NCBI GenBank assembly: GCA_017416145.1
Contig: JAFQDD010000011.1
Span: forward strand, 1 to 64,000
Origin: Spirochaetaceae bacterium
Lineage (GTDB): Bacteria; Spirochaetota; Spirochaetia; Treponematales; Treponemataceae
Reading direction: 5' to 3'
DNA: 64,000 bases
In this document: positions 25,886 through 33,818 of the stretch, piece by piece
Numbering within the stretch: position 1 is the stretch's first letter
How the letters are laid out: each line of letters opens with the position of its first letter
Position numbers and translations under genes: made by a program
The notes under the pieces: model-generated
Databases searched by the model: none
Seen by the model: the letters and a program-made list of their open reading frames with translations, nothing else
What the model was told of the DNA's origin: nothing

Positions 25886-25908
25886 AAACTTTAATAATAC
25901 TAAAGTAC
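25886..25908. promoter_or_regulatory. Palindromic operator, copy 2 (XRE-cupin gene)
   Basis: AAACTTTA-N7-TAAAGTAC with spacer ATAATAC, 20 of 23 bases identical to the site at 23793-23815. It directly abuts the -35 hexamer of the XRE-cupin promoter (centre about -47), a position suited to activation or autoregulation. Confidence 0.65.
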
Positions 25909-25937
25909 TTGCATAAATACTTAAGTTATGTTAATAT
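25909..25937 (+). promoter_or_regulatory. Putative promoter of the XRE-cupin gene (leaderless)
   Basis: TTGCAT (25909-25914), 17-bp spacer, TAATAT (25932-25937). The predicted transcription start falls on the A of the ATG at 25944. No Shine-Dalgarno sequence is present. Confidence 0.45.
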
Positions 25938-25943
25938 TAAATT

Positions 25944-26495
25944 ATGAACGACGCAATAAAAGCCGTGGCAGACCGGCTAAAAGGTTTGCGAGAAATTATG
26001 GATGTTTCTGTAGAAGATGCTGCAAAAGTTTGCGGAATCACTCCAGAACAGTATGAAGCCTACGAAACTGGCACTATGGATATTCCAGTTGGTGTTCTTC
26101 ACTCAATGGCTCGTGAGTACGATTTTGAACTTACAACATTGATTTCTGGCAATGAACCTCACATGAAATCCTACTTTTTAACAAAAAAAGGCAAAGGACT
26201 TTCTGTGGACAGAAGAAGTGATTACAAGTATCAATCTTTGGCATTTGGTTTTTCAAACAGAAAAGCAGATCCATTTATTGTAAGTATCACTCCTGAAGAA
26301 ACAAAGGAAATTCACTTTAATTCCCATCCAGGACACGAATTTAACTACATGATTGAAGGCTCTATGAAAATTGTAGTTGATGGGAAGGAGATGATTCTCG
26401 AAGAAGGTGATTCTCTTTATTTTGACGCAACAAAACAACACGGAATGCAGGCCTTAAACAATAAACCTGCAAAATTCCTTGCAATAATTATTTAG
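25944..26495 (+). CDS. XRE-family regulator with C-terminal cupin sensor domain
   Basis: A 183-residue transcription factor. An N-terminal helix-turn-helix (RLKGLREIMDVSVEDAAKVCGITPEQYEAYETG, about 10-45) is followed by a cupin barrel (HPGHEFNYMIEGSMKIVVDGKEMILEEGDSLYFDATKQHGMQAL, about 130-175) of the kind that senses a small ligand. Such regulators usually sit beside the gene they control; here an AMP-forming acyl-CoA ligase follows 146 bases downstream. A palindrome over its own promoter, repeated upstream of the ACT-MBL gene, is its likely binding site. The ligand is unknown but may be the acid or acyl-CoA handled by the ligase. Confidence 0.9.
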   Translation: MNDAIKAVADRLKGLREIMDVSVEDAAKVCGITPEQYEAYETGTMDIPVGVLHSMAREYDFELTTLISGNEPHMKSYFLTKKGKGLSVDRRSDYKYQSLAFGFSNRKADPFIVSITPEETKEIHFNSHPGHEFNYMIEGSMKIVVDGKEMILEEGDSLYFDATKQHGMQALNNKPAKFLAIII

Positions 26496-26562
26496 CTGAA
26501 TATTAAAGTGTGGTAAAGTATTTTGATATCATGCTTTACCACATCAAACTTTGGTATTCAGC
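26495..26562. other. Long interrupted hairpin between the XRE-cupin and ligase genes
   Basis: Three nested stems line up: GCTGAATA/TATTCAGC (26495-26502 with 26555-26562), AAAGT/ACTTT (26505-26509 with 26548-26552) and TGTGGTAAAG/CTTTACCACA (26509-26518 with 26534-26543), with a short AT loop. There is no long T run directly after it, so it may attenuate, stabilise or process the transcript between regulator and ligase rather than terminate it fully. Confidence 0.6.
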
Positions 26563-26641
26563 GCCTTTGACCTTTTCTTAAATTTAGTTTAAGTTGCTTG
26601 AGGGTTTCAAGTAAAAACATTACAAGGAATTATTTTACAAT

Positions 26642-28360
26642 ATGGAAGAATTATTTTTACCTAGAACAGATTTTGAAAATTACCAAGATTTTTTTGAAAA
26701 TTATAAAATCAATGTACCAGATAACTTCAACTTTTCTTATGATGTTATGGATGCTCTTGCTGAAAAAACACCAGATGCTAGAGCTATCTTATGGACAAAT
26801 GATGAAGGTTTACAAAAAGAATTTACTTTTAAAGACATAAAAGAAAGAACTGATAAAACAGCAAGTTTTTTCCAAGCTTGTGGAATTAACAAAGGCGATT
26901 TTGTAATGTTGATTTTGCAACGTCGCTACGAATTTTGGCTTTCTATTTTGGCTTTGCACAAACTTGGAGCCGCTGTTATTCCAGCAACTCACATGCTAAC
27001 AAAAGAAGACATTGTTTACAGAAATAACGCTGCAAATATCAAAGCAATTGTTGCTGTAAATGATGGTGATATTCTTTCCCACGTTGATTCTTCTTTACCA
27101 GAAAGCCCAAGTCTAAAAATCAGGATTGCTGCCAATCCTCACGGACTTGATGTGCCAAACGGTGAATCTTTTACTTCTCCAGACGGAACTGTTCACGAAG
27201 GAAAACCTTTACCAGAAGGTTGGCTTGATTTTACAACTGGGGAGAAAAATGCAGCTGCTTTTGTTCCAGCTCCACGGAAAGAAATCAACAAAAACGACGA
27301 TATTATGCTAGCTTACTTTACTTCTGGCACAACAAGCCATCCAAAGCTAGTAGCACATAATTTTACATATCCACTTGGACACATTGTAACAGCTAAATAT
27401 TGGCAACAAGTAAAAAAAGGCGGCTTACACTTAACTGTAGCAGATACAGGTTGGGGAAAGGCTGTTTGGGGCAAACTTTACGGTCAATTGATTTGTGAAT
27501 GTGGCGTTTTCGTATACGATTATCACGCACGATTTAAGCCAACAGACTTACTCGCACAAGTTGAAAAACACAAAATCACAAGTTTCTGTGCTCCACCAAC
27601 TATTTATCGCTTTTTGATTCAAGAAGACTTATCATTCTATGACTTATCTTCTTTGGAACATTGTTCTACAGCTGGTGAGCCACTTTCTGACGAAGTTTTC
27701 AACAAATGGAAGTCTATTACTGGTCTTGAATTGCGAGAAGGTTTTGGTCAAACTGAAACTGCCTTATCAATTTTTAACTTTGGTAACGAAAAAGTTAAAC
27801 CAGGTTCCATCGGAAAACCAGCTCCATATTACAACGTAGTTCTTTTAGACGAAAATAATGAAGAATGTGAAGACGGTGAAGTTGGTGAAATCGCTTTCCC
27901 ATTGAAAAATGGTTCTTTCCCTGGTCTTTTTATGGAATATTTTGGAGACCAAGAAAAAACAAAAGAAGTAATTCGTGACGGCTACTATTTCACAGGAGAT
28001 ACAGCTTGGCGTGACGAAGACGGATTTTTGTGGTTTATGGGAAGAAGTGATGACGTTATCAAATGTTCTGGATATCGCATTGGTACATTTGAAGTAGAAA
28101 GCGTTTTAATGCAACACCCAGCTGTTGTTGAATGTGCAGTAACCGCCGCCCCAGACCCAGTTCGTGGCCAAGTTGTAAAGGCTACAATTATTCTTGCAAA
28201 AGATTATAAGCCAGGCAACGCAGAACTTGTAAAAGACATTCAAAAGTTTGTAAAAGAAACCACAGCACCTTACAAATATCCACGTATTGTGGAATTTGTA
28301 GAAGAATTACCAAAAACCATAAGTGGTAAAATCAAACGAAAGGATATTCGCAACAAATAA
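26642..28360 (+). CDS. AMP-forming acyl-CoA synthetase (acetyl/medium-chain type)
   Basis: Activates a carboxylic acid as acyl-adenylate, then CoA thioester. At 572 residues it has the family P-loop-like motif YFTSGTTSHPKLVAHN (about 222-237), a GWGKAVWGK segment and REGFGQTETALSIFN. TGDTAWRDEDGFLWFMGRSDDVIKCSGYRI follows at the hinge, and the catalytic Lys is in PKTISGKIKRKDIR at the C-terminus. It resembles the ACSM/butyryl-CoA ligase branch more than acetyl-CoA synthetase. AAGGA lies about 15 bases before the ATG. Its place after the XRE-cupin regulator suggests substrate-induced expression. The acid used is unknown. Confidence 0.9.
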   Translation: MEELFLPRTDFENYQDFFENYKINVPDNFNFSYDVMDALAEKTPDARAILWTNDEGLQKEFTFKDIKERTDKTASFFQACGINKGDFVMLILQRRYEFWLSILALHKLGAAVIPATHMLTKEDIVYRNNAANIKAIVAVNDGDILSHVDSSLPESPSLKIRIAANPHGLDVPNGESFTSPDGTVHEGKPLPEGWLDFTTGEKNAAAFVPAPRKEINKNDDIMLAYFTSGTTSHPKLVAHNFTYPLGHIVTAKYWQQVKKGGLHLTVADTGWGKAVWGKLYGQLICECGVFVYDYHARFKPTDLLAQVEKHKITSFCAPPTIYRFLIQEDLSFYDLSSLEHCSTAGEPLSDEVFNKWKSITGLELREGFGQTETALSIFNFGNEKVKPGSIGKPAPYYNVVLLDENNEECEDGEVGEIAFPLKNGSFPGLFMEYFGDQEKTKEVIRDGYYFTGDTAWRDEDGFLWFMGRSDDVIKCSGYRIGTFEVESVLMQHPAVVECAVTAAPDPVRGQVVKATIILAKDYKPGNAELVKDIQKFVKETTAPYKYPRIVEFVEELPKTISGKIKRKDIRNK

Positions 28361-28390
28361 ATTTTTTTCAGTTAATATTTAAACTGTAAT

Positions 28391-28429
28391 AAAGAAGCAA
28401 TTTCAAAAACGAAGTTGCTTCTTTTTTTT
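28391..28429 (+). terminator. Terminator of the acyl-CoA ligase gene
   Basis: AAGAAGCAATTTC pairs with GAAGTTGCTTCTT (one internal mismatch/wobble), followed by a T run. Confidence 0.88.
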
Positions 28430-28527
28430 ACTTTTCTTAAAATGTCAAACATAAAGCCATTCATAGTGTTTTCTCTTTTTTTTATTTGTGATATAGTTAG
28501 TTTAATCTAACAAAAGAGGTGTTTTTT

Positions 28528-29130
28528 TTGAGCAGTTGTGATTATTGTCATGATGAAATAAATTATCACGAAATTATTGATTGTATAACTTTTGCTTTGG
28601 ATACAAGAGATCCTTATACTGGTGGTCATTCTCAGCGGGTTAGCGATATGGCTTTGGAAGTTTCCAAAATTCTTGGTTTAGATGAACACTTGTGTGAAAA
28701 AATCCACATTGCGGCTCACCTTCACGATATTGGAAAAATTGGTGTTCCTGATGCGGTTTTGAAAAAACAAGGAAAACTTGATGATGAAGAATGGGAATAT
28801 ATGAAAAAGCATCCAGAGTACGGAGCAAATATTTTGCAAAAATCTCATCGATTAAGTGAACTTTCTGAAATTGTTTTAATGCATCACGAACGTTATGATG
28901 GAAAAGGATATCCTCTTGGAAAATCTGGGGAAGACATTCCTTTAGGTGCAAGAATTATTGCAATTTGTGATTCTATTGATGCGATGACTTCAAATCGGTG
29001 TTACAGAAAATCTTTGGGGTTTGATGTTTGCTATGAGGAAATCGAAAAAAATCTTGGAAAAATGTATGATCCTAAAATCGGAAAAATTGTTTTAGAAAAT
29101 TGGGATAAAATAATTGCAGTTTTGAAATAG
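28528..29130 (+). CDS. HD-GYP domain protein, probable cyclic-di-GMP phosphodiesterase
   Basis: A 200-residue stand-alone HD-GYP domain. The metal-binding HD is in HLHDIGKIGVPD and the signature HHERYDGKGYP is intact; GxHSQRVSDMA and the D in ICDSIDAMTS complete the metal site. These enzymes hydrolyse c-di-GMP and, in spirochaetes, influence motility and host-linked behaviour. There is no receiver or sensor domain, so control must be through expression or a partner. AGAGGTG six bases before TTG 28528 makes that TTG the likely start; a GTG at 28519 lies within the ribosome-binding site. Confidence 0.88.
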   Translation: MSSCDYCHDEINYHEIIDCITFALDTRDPYTGGHSQRVSDMALEVSKILGLDEHLCEKIHIAAHLHDIGKIGVPDAVLKKQGKLDDEEWEYMKKHPEYGANILQKSHRLSELSEIVLMHHERYDGKGYPLGKSGEDIPLGARIIAICDSIDAMTSNRCYRKSLGFDVCYEEIEKNLGKMYDPKIGKIVLENWDKIIAVLK

Positions 29131-29172
29131 TTTTTATATCATCTTAATATTAACCAATTTAGTGAGGAAAAA

Positions 29173-29916
29173 ATGACTATAAAAGACCAAGCAATCCAAT
29201 GGATAAAAGAATATTTTGAAAAAAACGGAAACTCTGAAACTAAGGCAATTATCGGGATTTCTGGGGGCAAAGACTCTTCTGTGGTGGCTGCCCTTTGCTG
29301 TGCCGCCCTTGGAAAAGAAAGAGTTATTGGCGTAATGATGCCAAACGGCGTACAATCTGATATTGCAGATTCTATTAAACTCTGCAATTTTCTTGGAATC
29401 AAAAATTACACTGTAAATATTGGTTCAGCCTACGAAGCTCTTTCTAACGAAATAAAATCTGTTACAAACACAGAAAACACAACTCCACAATTTAATACAA
29501 ACACTCCATCTCGCCTACGCATGACAACTTTGTACGGAATTGCTGCCCTTGAAGGAAACGCTCGGATTTCTTGCAACGGAAACTATAGCGAACGTCTTTC
29601 AGGATATTTTACAATTTGGGGAGACGGGGCTGGAGATTTTGCTCCTCTTGCGAATCTTTTTGTGGACGAAGTTGTGCAGCTTGGTCTTGATTTAGGCTTA
29701 CCTCGGGAATTGTGCGTAAAACCACCAGCAGACGGAATGTCTGGCAAAACAGATGAGGACAATCTTGGCTTTACTTACGAGGAACTAAAAAAAGTTGCCA
29801 CAGGAAAAGAAGCCGAAGTTGATGTTGAAACTGCAAAAAAAATAAAAGCAAAACTTTCTGCCCTAGATTTTAAACGAAAACTGTTGAATCTTCCTTGTTT
29901 TGAGCTCCAGCGATAA
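29173..29916 (+). CDS. nadE: NH3-dependent NAD+ synthetase
   Basis: Catalyses the last step of NAD+ synthesis, amidating deamido-NAD with ammonia and ATP. The 247-residue length fits the single-domain, ammonia-using class without a glutaminase domain. The PP-loop motif SGGKDSSVVAALC lies near residue 33-45. Further conserved parts are GNYSERLSGYFTIWGDGAGDFAPLANLFVDEV and the C-terminal PPADGMSGKTDEDNLGFTYEEL substrate-binding region. GAGGAAAAA precedes the ATG. It follows the HD-GYP gene by 42 bases in the same direction and may share its transcript. Confidence 0.93.
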   Translation: MTIKDQAIQWIKEYFEKNGNSETKAIIGISGGKDSSVVAALCCAALGKERVIGVMMPNGVQSDIADSIKLCNFLGIKNYTVNIGSAYEALSNEIKSVTNTENTTPQFNTNTPSRLRMTTLYGIAALEGNARISCNGNYSERLSGYFTIWGDGAGDFAPLANLFVDEVVQLGLDLGLPRELCVKPPADGMSGKTDEDNLGFTYEELKKVATGKEAEVDVETAKKIKAKLSALDFKRKLLNLPCFELQR

Positions 29917-30032
29917 AAAAAATTCGATAACGTAATAAGTCAAAGAGATGTCAGTTTTTTCTAAAAATTATTATGTATAATAAAAATCACATGAGAGCGA
30001 GTTAAGGTTCTTGTGATTTCTTGGAGGAAACA

Positions 30033-30542
30033 ATGAAAAAGCTATTATCAATCTTATTATGCCTAGGTCTATGTCTAACATTCGCTGTTGCAGAAGACTA
30101 TTTCAGCGTAAATGACTTAGAACCAGCTTCAGTAAAATCAGTTTACAAAATTGACGATGTATTCTCAATTTATGCAAATGATTCAAAGGCTGTTACTATT
30201 GAAGCATTAACTGGAGATGCACCAGAACGCACTGCAGAAGACGGAGAAGTTTTCAATGCTCGTATCAAATTAAATGGTAGTGGAAAAGTTGACTATCGTT
30301 CAATCCACTTTACTTCAAAAGGTGCTGCAACATTAAAAGTATATACAAACAGTTCAAGTAAAGATGCTGCACGTACTCTTGTAGTTGTAGATGTTGCATC
30401 AGGTTCTACAATCGCAGAATTAGTTGCTCCACCAGATGGTTCAGTTGCTGGTTATGCAGAATGTAAACTTCCTGCAAAAGGTGAATACGCAATTTATTCA
30501 GCAGGTTCTGGTATCAATATTTACCAAATTATCGTTGAATAA
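30033..30542 (+). CDS. Secreted single-domain protein resembling pectinase-associated beta-sandwich modules
   Basis: A 169-residue protein with a signal peptide (MKKLLSILLCLGLCLTFAVA, cut before EDYF). TTGGAGG sets the ATG at 30033. The mature part (SIYANDSKAVTIEAL... EVFNARIKLNGSGKVDYRSIHFTSKGAATLKVYTNSSS...DVASGSTIAEL...GEYAIYSAGSGINIYQIIV) resembles, from memory, beta-sandwich modules fused to pectate lyases. Here it is free-standing, just upstream of a PL9 lyase, which supports a pectin-binding or accessory role. It has its own terminator, so the two genes are separately transcribed. Confidence 0.65.
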   Translation: MKKLLSILLCLGLCLTFAVAEDYFSVNDLEPASVKSVYKIDDVFSIYANDSKAVTIEALTGDAPERTAEDGEVFNARIKLNGSGKVDYRSIHFTSKGAATLKVYTNSSSKDAARTLVVVDVASGSTIAELVAPPDGSVAGYAECKLPAKGEYAIYSAGSGINIYQIIVE

Positions 30543-30572
30543 ATTACTTTTCATAAGTGTTTAATCCTTTTG

Positions 30573-30604
30573 GCGTTGCTTTGTTAAAGTAACGCCTTTT
30601 TTGT
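30573..30604 (+). terminator. Terminator of the secreted module gene
   Basis: GGCGTTGCTTT pairs with AAAGTAACGCC (one mismatch) with a short loop, then a run of T. Confidence 0.88.
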
Positions 30605-30620
30605 GAAAAATACTTAATCG

Positions 30621-30811
30621 GAAATTGATATTTCTAATTTGAGTTTTTTGGGAGTACTGATAACAACTTCTCCGAAAATAGCGTCGAAGTTGTTATCCCC
30701 AAAGTTTGCGTTGCAAACTTTCTTACAGATTGCTGTTTTTCACTTTGTTGCAAAACAGCGTAAAAAAGTCAAACCAGAAATTGATATTTCTAATTTGACT
30801 TTTTTTGGGAG
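30621..30811. repeat. 35-bp duplication of the PL9 leader flanking three hairpins
   Basis: The 5' leader and ribosome-binding site of the PL9 gene (30777-30811) are preceded by an almost identical copy at 30621-30654 (one mismatch and one indel). Between the copies lie three inverted repeats: a 12-bp one (GATAACAACTTC/GAAGTTGTTATC, about 30659-30697), AAAGTTTGC-GTT-GCAAACTTT (about 30701-30721) and GCTGTTTT/AAAACAGC (about 30732-30759). The design mirrors the pckG tail (2523-2624) and suggests an inserted palindromic element with a long target duplication. Confidence 0.7.
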
Positions 30812-30816
30812 AAAAA

Positions 30817-33747
30817 ATGAGAAAATCTATTAAATTTTTGGTTGCTGTTGCAATTCTAGGGCTTGTTGCAAGTTTTGGTTTTGCTCAAACAGCTCGTCCG
30901 GCTTGGGATCAAGTTCAAGGTCCGGATATTGTATCTATTGCTCCAGATGCAAAAGATAGAGCAACATTGATTGTGTCTTTTGATTTGGTTACTGCAACAG
31001 AAGGTGCAGATAAAGCAGTTGTTGAAATGCTAGATTCAACTGGAAAAGTTATCCAGTCAAAGAATGTTGGTAAGTCAAAAAAAGTAACAAAAACTGCAAA
31101 ATTTACACCAGAAACATCAGGTACATATACTTTTAGAGTTCGTGCTTTGCGAAATAAAGTAACAGAAGAAAAAGTTTCTGCACCTGTTGAATACAAATTC
31201 CTATTTCCACTAAGTTTGCCAGATGTTTCTATTCGCAATACAGACTATGGAATTTTTGATGTGAAATGGAATCCTGTAAATGAAGCTGAAAAATATTTAG
31301 TAAAAGTTACAGAAAAAGATTCTGGAAAAGAAGTTTTTTCATCAGAAACAAAGCAACTTCTTTGCACAGTAAAAGATTTAACTCCAAACACAACTTATGT
31401 TGTAGTGGTTTCTGCAGTTCGTGGGGATGAAGTAGTTGATTCAAAACCAATTAACAAAACTGCAAGTACAGAAGCTGATAGAATCTGGAATTTTACTTGG
31501 TTTGGTCAATCTACAAACGGTAATCGCAACACAATGGAAATGATTGATGCTGACAAGATGGAATTCAAACTTAATTCTTGTACTTTCAACGAAAAATCAC
31601 TTGATATCATTGACAAAGGTGGTAAATTTACAACTTTCCACGATGGTATTTCATTCTATTACACAGTAATTGATCCAAATACTGAAAACTTTGAATTAAC
31701 AGCAACTTTCACAGTTGATTACATCAATACTCCAGCTGATGGTCAAGAAGGTTTTGGTCTTCTTGCTCTAGATAGTCTTGGAGAATATGGCGTATCTTCT
31801 GTAAATCACTACACAAACAGTGCAAGTATTCTTGCTATGAAATTTGAAGAACACATTGACGGTGTTAAGAAAACTTCAAAAAATACTTTGGGTTGTAGAT
31901 TCGTAAGTGGAATTACTCCAGAAGTTTTGGCTGGTGGTGAAACTGTAATTGCTGAACAAGGTAAAAACATTTCTCACGCTTATAGCTATGATTCTTCAGA
32001 TATCATTAGAAATGGTGATAAATTTACTATTACTCTAAAGAAAACAAATACTGGATATCACGCAATTTATATGCGTCCATACGCTACAGAAGAAACAATC
32101 ACAGAATACATTATGTATGATTCTTCAAAACTACAACAACTTGATAAAGATCATGTGTATGTTGGTTTTGCTGTAGCTCGTGGTTGTAACGCAACTGTAA
32201 CAGATGTTTCTTTTACAGTAACAGATCCAAAAAATGATCCTCCAGCAATGGAAGAACCACCAGAATTGATTCCATTAACAGCAAAGGTTGATTCTCCATC
32301 TACTTATTATACAAAAAAATATCCATTTGTATTTAATGCAAACTCAGATGGTAGAATTACTGTAACAAATTCAGATGGAAAGAAAGTTATCAATAACAAA
32401 AAAGTTACTGCAAATGTTGATTTCAAACAAAATATCAACATTACAAAAGGTATCAACGACTTAATCGTAACTTTCACACCTAATGAAGATTTTGTTCCTG
32501 GTGAAAAACAAGCATTGGCTTACTACGATGATGAAATCAAACGCTATGTTCAAGGTTCAAAACCAGTAACAATTTATCATATGATTGCTTACAATTCTTA
32601 TGATGGTGATGAACTTTATGCTAGTCCAAATGGTGATGCTTTCGGTAAGGGAACAAAGGAATCTCCTCTAGACTTGGCTTCTGCTTTGGCTTATGTAAAA
32701 CCAGGTCAAACAGTTGTTCTAGAAGAAGGTACATATTATCAACCAAAAGCTCTTATCATCGAAAGAGGAAATGACGGAACAAAACGTAAACCAAAAACAT
32801 TGAAATCTGCTCCAGGTGCTAGAGCTGTTCTAAACTTCCAAAATGCTGGAGGTGGTATGCAACTTTGGGGAAATTACTGGATTGTAGAAAATATTGATGT
32901 TTGTAAAACAGATGGAAACGTAAAAGGATTCCAAGTTGCAGGAGATTACAACATTATTCGTGGTGTAAACACATATTTGTGTGGTGATACTGGTCTACAA
33001 ATTAGTGGAACAAGTACTGAACCTTACGAAAAATGGCCAAGCTACAACTTAATTGAAAACTGTACATCTTACGGAAACTGTGACCCAGCTGAAAACAATG
33101 CAGACGGTTTCGCAGCAAAATTAACTTGTGGTGATGGAAACGTATTTAGAGGTTGTATCGCTTACAGCAATATTGATGATGGTTGGGACTTGTTTGCAAA
33201 AGCTGAATCTGGACCAATTGGTGTTGTAGTAATCGAAAACAGTATTGCTTATAAGAATGGTTCATTGTTAGACGGTTCTGGAAATGGGGATGGAAACGGA
33301 TTCAAACTAGGTGGTGACGGTATCGGTATTCCTCACGTACTAAGAAACAGTATCGCATTTAACAACGGAACTTCTGGTGTTACAAGTAACTCAAATCCAA
33401 ATGTTGTTCTTGAAAATGTAACTGTTTACGGAAATGTTCTTCGTAACATTTCTCTATACGGCAAAGGTAATGGAGAAAGATATTTCAAAGCAACAGGCGT
33501 ACTTTCATTGAATGGTGGAGATGTTGATGATATCAAAGAAATGCCATCTCTAGAAAGCGACAATAACTATTTCTGGAAGGGAACATCAGCAGAAAATCTA
33601 TCTGGTGTAAAATTCTCTAAAGACATCTTTGTGTCAACAGACTTGTCAATTATTCCAGACAGAAAAGAATCTGATAATTCAATCGATATGAAAGGATTGT
33701 TAGAACTTACAGAAGCTGCTCCAGCAGATGCAGGTGCTAGATTCTAA
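30817..33747 (+). CDS. Secreted family-9 pectate lyase with N-terminal accessory domains
   Basis: A 976-residue extracellular enzyme that cleaves polygalacturonate by beta-elimination with Ca2+. The signal peptide ends in GFAQ. Fibronectin type III-like domains (about 25-220), a beta-sandwich region (about 225-480, possibly carbohydrate-binding) and another small domain precede the right-handed parallel beta-helix (about 590-970). PL9 signatures in the helix are ASPNGDAFGKGT, GNYWIVENIDV, NADGFAAKLTCGDGNVFRGC and NIDDGWDLFAK, which carry the Ca2+-binding Asp residues and the catalytic Lys. GGGAG before ATG 30817 sets the start. It points to pectin use by this organism. Confidence 0.9.
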   Translation: MRKSIKFLVAVAILGLVASFGFAQTARPAWDQVQGPDIVSIAPDAKDRATLIVSFDLVTATEGADKAVVEMLDSTGKVIQSKNVGKSKKVTKTAKFTPETSGTYTFRVRALRNKVTEEKVSAPVEYKFLFPLSLPDVSIRNTDYGIFDVKWNPVNEAEKYLVKVTEKDSGKEVFSSETKQLLCTVKDLTPNTTYVVVVSAVRGDEVVDSKPINKTASTEADRIWNFTWFGQSTNGNRNTMEMIDADKMEFKLNSCTFNEKSLDIIDKGGKFTTFHDGISFYYTVIDPNTENFELTATFTVDYINTPADGQEGFGLLALDSLGEYGVSSVNHYTNSASILAMKFEEHIDGVKKTSKNTLGCRFVSGITPEVLAGGETVIAEQGKNISHAYSYDSSDIIRNGDKFTITLKKTNTGYHAIYMRPYATEETITEYIMYDSSKLQQLDKDHVYVGFAVARGCNATVTDVSFTVTDPKNDPPAMEEPPELIPLTAKVDSPSTYYTKKYPFVFNANSDGRITVTNSDGKKVINNKKVTANVDFKQNINITKGINDLIVTFTPNEDFVPGEKQALAYYDDEIKRYVQGSKPVTIYHMIAYNSYDGDELYASPNGDAFGKGTKESPLDLASALAYVKPGQTVVLEEGTYYQPKALIIERGNDGTKRKPKTLKSAPGARAVLNFQNAGGGMQLWGNYWIVENIDVCKTDGNVKGFQVAGDYNIIRGVNTYLCGDTGLQISGTSTEPYEKWPSYNLIENCTSYGNCDPAENNADGFAAKLTCGDGNVFRGCIAYSNIDDGWDLFAKAESGPIGVVVIENSIAYKNGSLLDGSGNGDGNGFKLGGDGIGIPHVLRNSIAFNNGTSGVTSNSNPNVVLENVTVYGNVLRNISLYGKGNGERYFKATGVLSLNGGDVDDIKEMPSLESDNNYFWKGTSAENLSGVKFSKDIFVSTDLSIIPDRKESDNSIDMKGLLELTEAAPADAGARF

Positions 33748-33777
33748 GATAAATAAGTAAGTATTCTTACGAAAATA

Positions 33778-33818
33778 AAGCCAATCTTGGGAAGAAGTTC
33801 TCAAGATTGGCTTTTTTT
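33778..33818. terminator. Terminator between PL9 and the converging E2-like gene
   Basis: AAGCCAATCTTG pairs perfectly with CAAGATTGGCTT, followed by T on the plus strand and preceded by A-rich sequence, so it can serve both converging genes. Confidence 0.88.

Noticed and set aside
22923-26641. The accessory region as a prophage or integrated element
   Set aside because: No integrase, structural phage genes, flanking tRNA or attachment-site repeats were found, only a toxin-antitoxin pair and single genes.
26636-26641. TACAAT directly before the acyl-CoA ligase ATG as a leaderless -10 box
   Set aside because: Transcription would begin inside the coding region; an AAGGA site upstream suggests a normal leader instead.
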